A stretch of 5,313 nucleotides of DNA from Cyanobacteria bacterium UBA3803. Its GTDB lineage: Bacteria; Cyanobacteriota; Vampirovibrionia; Gastranaerophilales; Gastranaerophilaceae. This document shows positions 5,244 to 5,313 of the stretch, piece by piece (position 1 is the first letter of the stretch; each line of letters starts with the position of its first letter). The translations under genes were made by a program, and so were the position numbers. Location: the NCBI GenBank assembly GCA_002369055.1, contig DFEL01000030.1, forward strand, positions 1 to 5,313. Direction: 5' to 3'. Below the pieces are notes generated by a model. That model was not told where the DNA came from. It worked only from the letters and a program-made list of their open reading frames with translations, and ran no database searches.

Positions 5244-5264
5244 ATTTATGCTATTTTGTTACTA
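5236..5264 (-). promoter_or_regulatory. Probable leftward promoter of the cupin gene
   Basis: A perfect TATAAT (5241-5236 read leftward) lies about 50 bases before the cupin start. Seventeen bases further upstream is TAGTAA (5264-5259), only 3 of 6 to the -35 consensus. The -10 overlaps the -10 of the rightward promoter at 5238-5243. Confidence 0.45.
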
Positions 5265-5276
5265 AAAGTAAAATAT

Positions 5277-5313
5277 ATGAAAAATTTTATTAAAGATTTT
5301 ATAATTTTTATAG
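5277..5313 (+). CDS. Possible 5' end of a gene running off the window
   Basis: From ATG at 5277 the frame stays open to the window end and encodes MKNFIKDFIIFI. A plausible promoter ends at 5243, but no strong Shine-Dalgarno sequence is present (AAAAGTAAAA at 5264-5273 is weak). The short amphipathic start resembles the N-terminus of the MscL mechanosensitive channel (typically MKxFxxEFKEF before RGNV). Twelve residues are too few for a call and any AT-rich open frame would look similar. Confidence 0.3.
   Translation, partial: MKNFIKDFIIFI

Noticed and set aside
1..5313. CRISPR array, insertion sequence, tRNA or rRNA
   Set aside because: No regularly spaced repeats, transposase motifs, terminal inverted repeats, cloverleaf or rRNA-like segments were seen.

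Overview
The window is AT-rich (about one third G+C by eye) and gene-dense, with standard stop codons. The best lineage clue is the ribosomal protein S1 gene. Its N-terminal three quarters follow the cyanobacterial S1 pattern (a YDY segment before the first S1 repeat, VDIGAKT, an acidic DEDADG turn, GGLIVDILGVKGFVP), yet base composition and codon use are far more AT-rich than in most cyanobacteria. This suggests a non-photosynthetic relative of cyanobacteria, Vampirovibrionia/Melainabacteria such as gut Gastranaerophilales. That is an inference from remembered family patterns, not from a search.

Layout: (1) 1-130, the end of an upstream transcription unit closed by a hairpin terminator. (2) 191-760 (+), a Maf nucleotide pyrophosphatase, convergent with and overlapping by 11 bp (3) 750-1820 (-), ribosomal protein S1 with four S1 repeats. 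The likely S1 terminator lies inside the last codons of maf. (4) 1821-2112, a divergent control region with overlapping inverted repeats on the S1 side and, on the other side, two abutting TATAAT boxes bracketed by an inverted repeat and followed by a perfect 22-bp palindrome. (5) 2113-4777 (+), a two-gene operon: a divergent, apparently cytosolic alpha-amylase (GH13)-like TIM-barrel protein, then a 442-residue ferritin/rubrerythrin-like protein. (6) 4792-4817, a strong hairpin terminator shared by the convergent genes on each side. (7) 4837-5184 (-), a small single-domain cupin. (8) 5185-5313, two divergent promoters that overlap, the rightward one leading into a reading frame that runs off the window.

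The most unusual part is the operon at 2113-4777. The second protein appears to hold two complete four-helix ferritin-like bundles in one chain. Both have ligand-like residues at the same 30/25/30 spacing and they align without gaps at a 155-residue offset. The C-terminal site is canonical (E, ExxH, E, ExxH); the N-terminal one is altered (E, ExxQ, E, DxxH). Its partner keeps the three GH13 catalytic acids but has lost other near-invariant residues. I know of no described pathway that joins such a pair, so they are the best candidate here for an undescribed system. Maf (nucleotide-pool cleaning) and S1 (translation initiation) are housekeeping genes with no evident link to it.
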